From: Pseudomonadota bacterium
GTDB taxonomy: Bacteria; Pseudomonadota; Gammaproteobacteria; Xanthomonadales; Xanthomonadaceae
Direction: 5' to 3'
Length of the DNA stretch: 64,000 nt
Assembly: GCA_018242425.1 (NCBI GenBank)
Contig: JAFEBX010000020.1
Location: 169,146-233,145 of the forward strand
The notes under the pieces are model-generated. The model saw only the letters and a program-made list of their open reading frames with translations. It did not search any database and had not been told where the DNA came from. Both the position numbers and the translations under genes were made by a program. Below are positions 63,997-64,000 of the stretch, in pieces (positions within the stretch are counted from its first letter, which is position 1; each line of letters starts with the position of its first letter).

Positions 63997-64000
63997 TGGT

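Overview
The window is a GC-rich, gene-dense bacterial chromosome segment. Gene order and protein sequence point to the gammaproteobacterial family Lysobacteraceae (Xanthomonadaceae): dxr-rseP-bamA-lpxD-fabZ-lpxA-lpxB-rnhB, dnaE-accA, rpsB/tsf/pyrH/frr, and map-glnD-dapD-arsC-like-dapE-asnB. I infer a Lysobacter/Luteimonas-like genus but cannot fix it further. No phage, plasmid, IS element, CRISPR array or rRNA is visible. One tRNA gene (Leu, anticodon CAG) is present.

Layout. Positions 1-4405 hold accA (cut by the window edge) and dnaE on the minus strand. Positions 4600-7472 are an accessory pocket: a membrane-anchored winged-helix/TPR regulator flanked by two small unknown proteins. Positions 7475-18087 are a long minus-strand envelope operon covering isoprenoids (dxr, uppS), phospholipid (cdsA), outer-membrane assembly and stress (rseP, bamA), lipid A (lpxD, lpxA, lpxB), fatty acid synthesis (fabZ) and rnhB, with many start/stop overlaps of 1-4 bases. 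Positions 18218-27441 carry the translation cluster frr, pyrH, tsf and rpsB. It is interrupted twice: by a cation-diffusion-facilitator exporter between pyrH and frr, and by a five-gene chaperone/usher-like surface-structure operon between tsf and pyrH. That operon has a candidate sigma-54 promoter, a long palindrome upstream and a stem-loop after the first subunit gene.

Positions 27708-35455 run on the plus strand: map, glnD, dapD, a secreted CocE-type hydrolase, an ArsC-like protein and dapE. Positions 35456-37482 (minus) hold an ECF sigma factor with two small membrane proteins and a redoxin. Positions 37560-39445 hold asnB preceded by what looks like a complete asparagine attenuator: a 20-codon leader peptide with four Asn codons, then an intrinsic terminator. 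After tpm and parC come a small His/Arg-rich secreted protein and fabA-fabB. Next is a YtrA-type GntR regulator, an ABC ATPase, an unusual permease and an S9 peptidase. Positions 50315-55091 (minus) encode a YncD/PqqU-like TonB receptor, a DUF2946 protein and a copper-type TonB receptor. The right end carries tRNA-Leu, rnr, rlmB, rnt, a GST, a SleB-type hydrolase, an OmpA porin with a strong terminator, a small secreted protein and an RsuA-family pseudouridine synthase.

The most unusual signals are the Asn leader/attenuator before asnB, a structured repeat family present twice (44758-44872 and 63870-63996) in which two small hairpins with TCCA loops sit inside a long imperfect stem, and the compact fimbria-like operon with an unusually short usher-like protein.
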